NCBI GenBank assembly: GCA_002423665.1
Contig: DINJ01000144.1
Location: 20,804-27,401 of the forward strand
Origin: Bacteroidetes bacterium UBA5543
GTDB taxonomy: Bacteria; Bacteroidota; Bacteroidia; Chitinophagales; Chitinophagaceae
DNA: 6,598 bases
Reading direction: 5' to 3'
A program made the position numbers and the translations under genes. The notes below the pieces were generated by a model. That model saw only the letters and a list, made by a program, of their open reading frames with translations, was not told where the DNA came from and searched no databases. This document shows, one piece after another, positions 6,557-6,598 of the stretch; positions within the stretch are counted from its first letter, which is position 1, and the number at the start of each line of letters is the position of its first letter.

Positions 6557-6598
6557 ATGCTCTATTCAATGACCGGTTTCGGCCGTGCTGAAGCACGT
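6557..6598 (+). CDS. yicC: YicC-family endoribonuclease, first 14 codons
   Basis: From the ATG at 6557 the frame runs to the window edge as MLYSMTGFGRAEAR. The SMTGFGRAE block is the hallmark N-terminus of YicC proteins (YloC in Bacillus), which are now regarded as endoribonucleases involved in RNA turnover. The start is fixed because this block lies at the very beginning in the family. The gene is divergent from the EnvC-like gene. In many bacteria yicC is followed by gmk, which would lie outside the window. Only the beginning is visible, but the motif is highly specific. Confidence 0.85.
   Translation, partial: MLYSMTGFGRAEAR

Overview
The window looks like an ordinary chromosomal segment from the Bacteroidota, probably near the Chitinophagaceae. 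This rests on three things: the protein flavour (a fused SpmA/SpmB-like membrane protein, a DUF4878-like lipoprotein and a Bacteroidota-style EnvC/M23 protein), the lack of Shine-Dalgarno sequences before the starts, and promoter boxes of the phylum-specific TTTG / TAnnTTTG type in front of most transcription units. No RNA gene, CRISPR array, insertion sequence, attachment site or origin was seen. No intergenic gap exceeds 171 bases.

Layout from left to right: (1) the 3' part of a YiiX-type NlpC/P60 cysteine hydrolase, plus strand; (2) a small lipoprotein, plus strand, with its own near-perfect promoter inside the end of the previous gene; (3) a strong hairpin terminator shared with the next, convergent unit; (4) on the minus strand, a LOG-family nucleotide phosphoribohydrolase followed by a fused SpmA/SpmB nucleoside-recognition (Gate) membrane protein, probably co-transcribed; (5) a divergent intergenic region with a promoter in each direction; (6) gpmI, the cofactor-independent phosphoglycerate mutase of glycolysis, plus strand; (7) convergent with gpmI and overlapping it at the stop codons, an EnvC-like coiled-coil/LytM protein on the minus strand; (8) a divergent gap and the first 14 codons of yicC, plus strand.

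The one striking observation is in gpmI. Its reading frame is open and well conserved for 508 codons except for a single in-frame TAA at 4613-4615 (codon 385). Everything after it stays in the same frame and carries five of the seven metal-binding active-site residues. The translated fragment should therefore be inactive unless the stop is read through, is a sequence error, or marks a recent nonsense mutation. I see no obvious undescribed multi-gene system; the remaining findings are modest.

Functionally the genes are mixed housekeeping: glycolysis (gpmI), cell-wall hydrolysis and division (EnvC-like, and perhaps the YiiX-like hydrolase), nucleotide or nucleobase handling (LOG; possibly the Gate protein), and RNA turnover (yicC).
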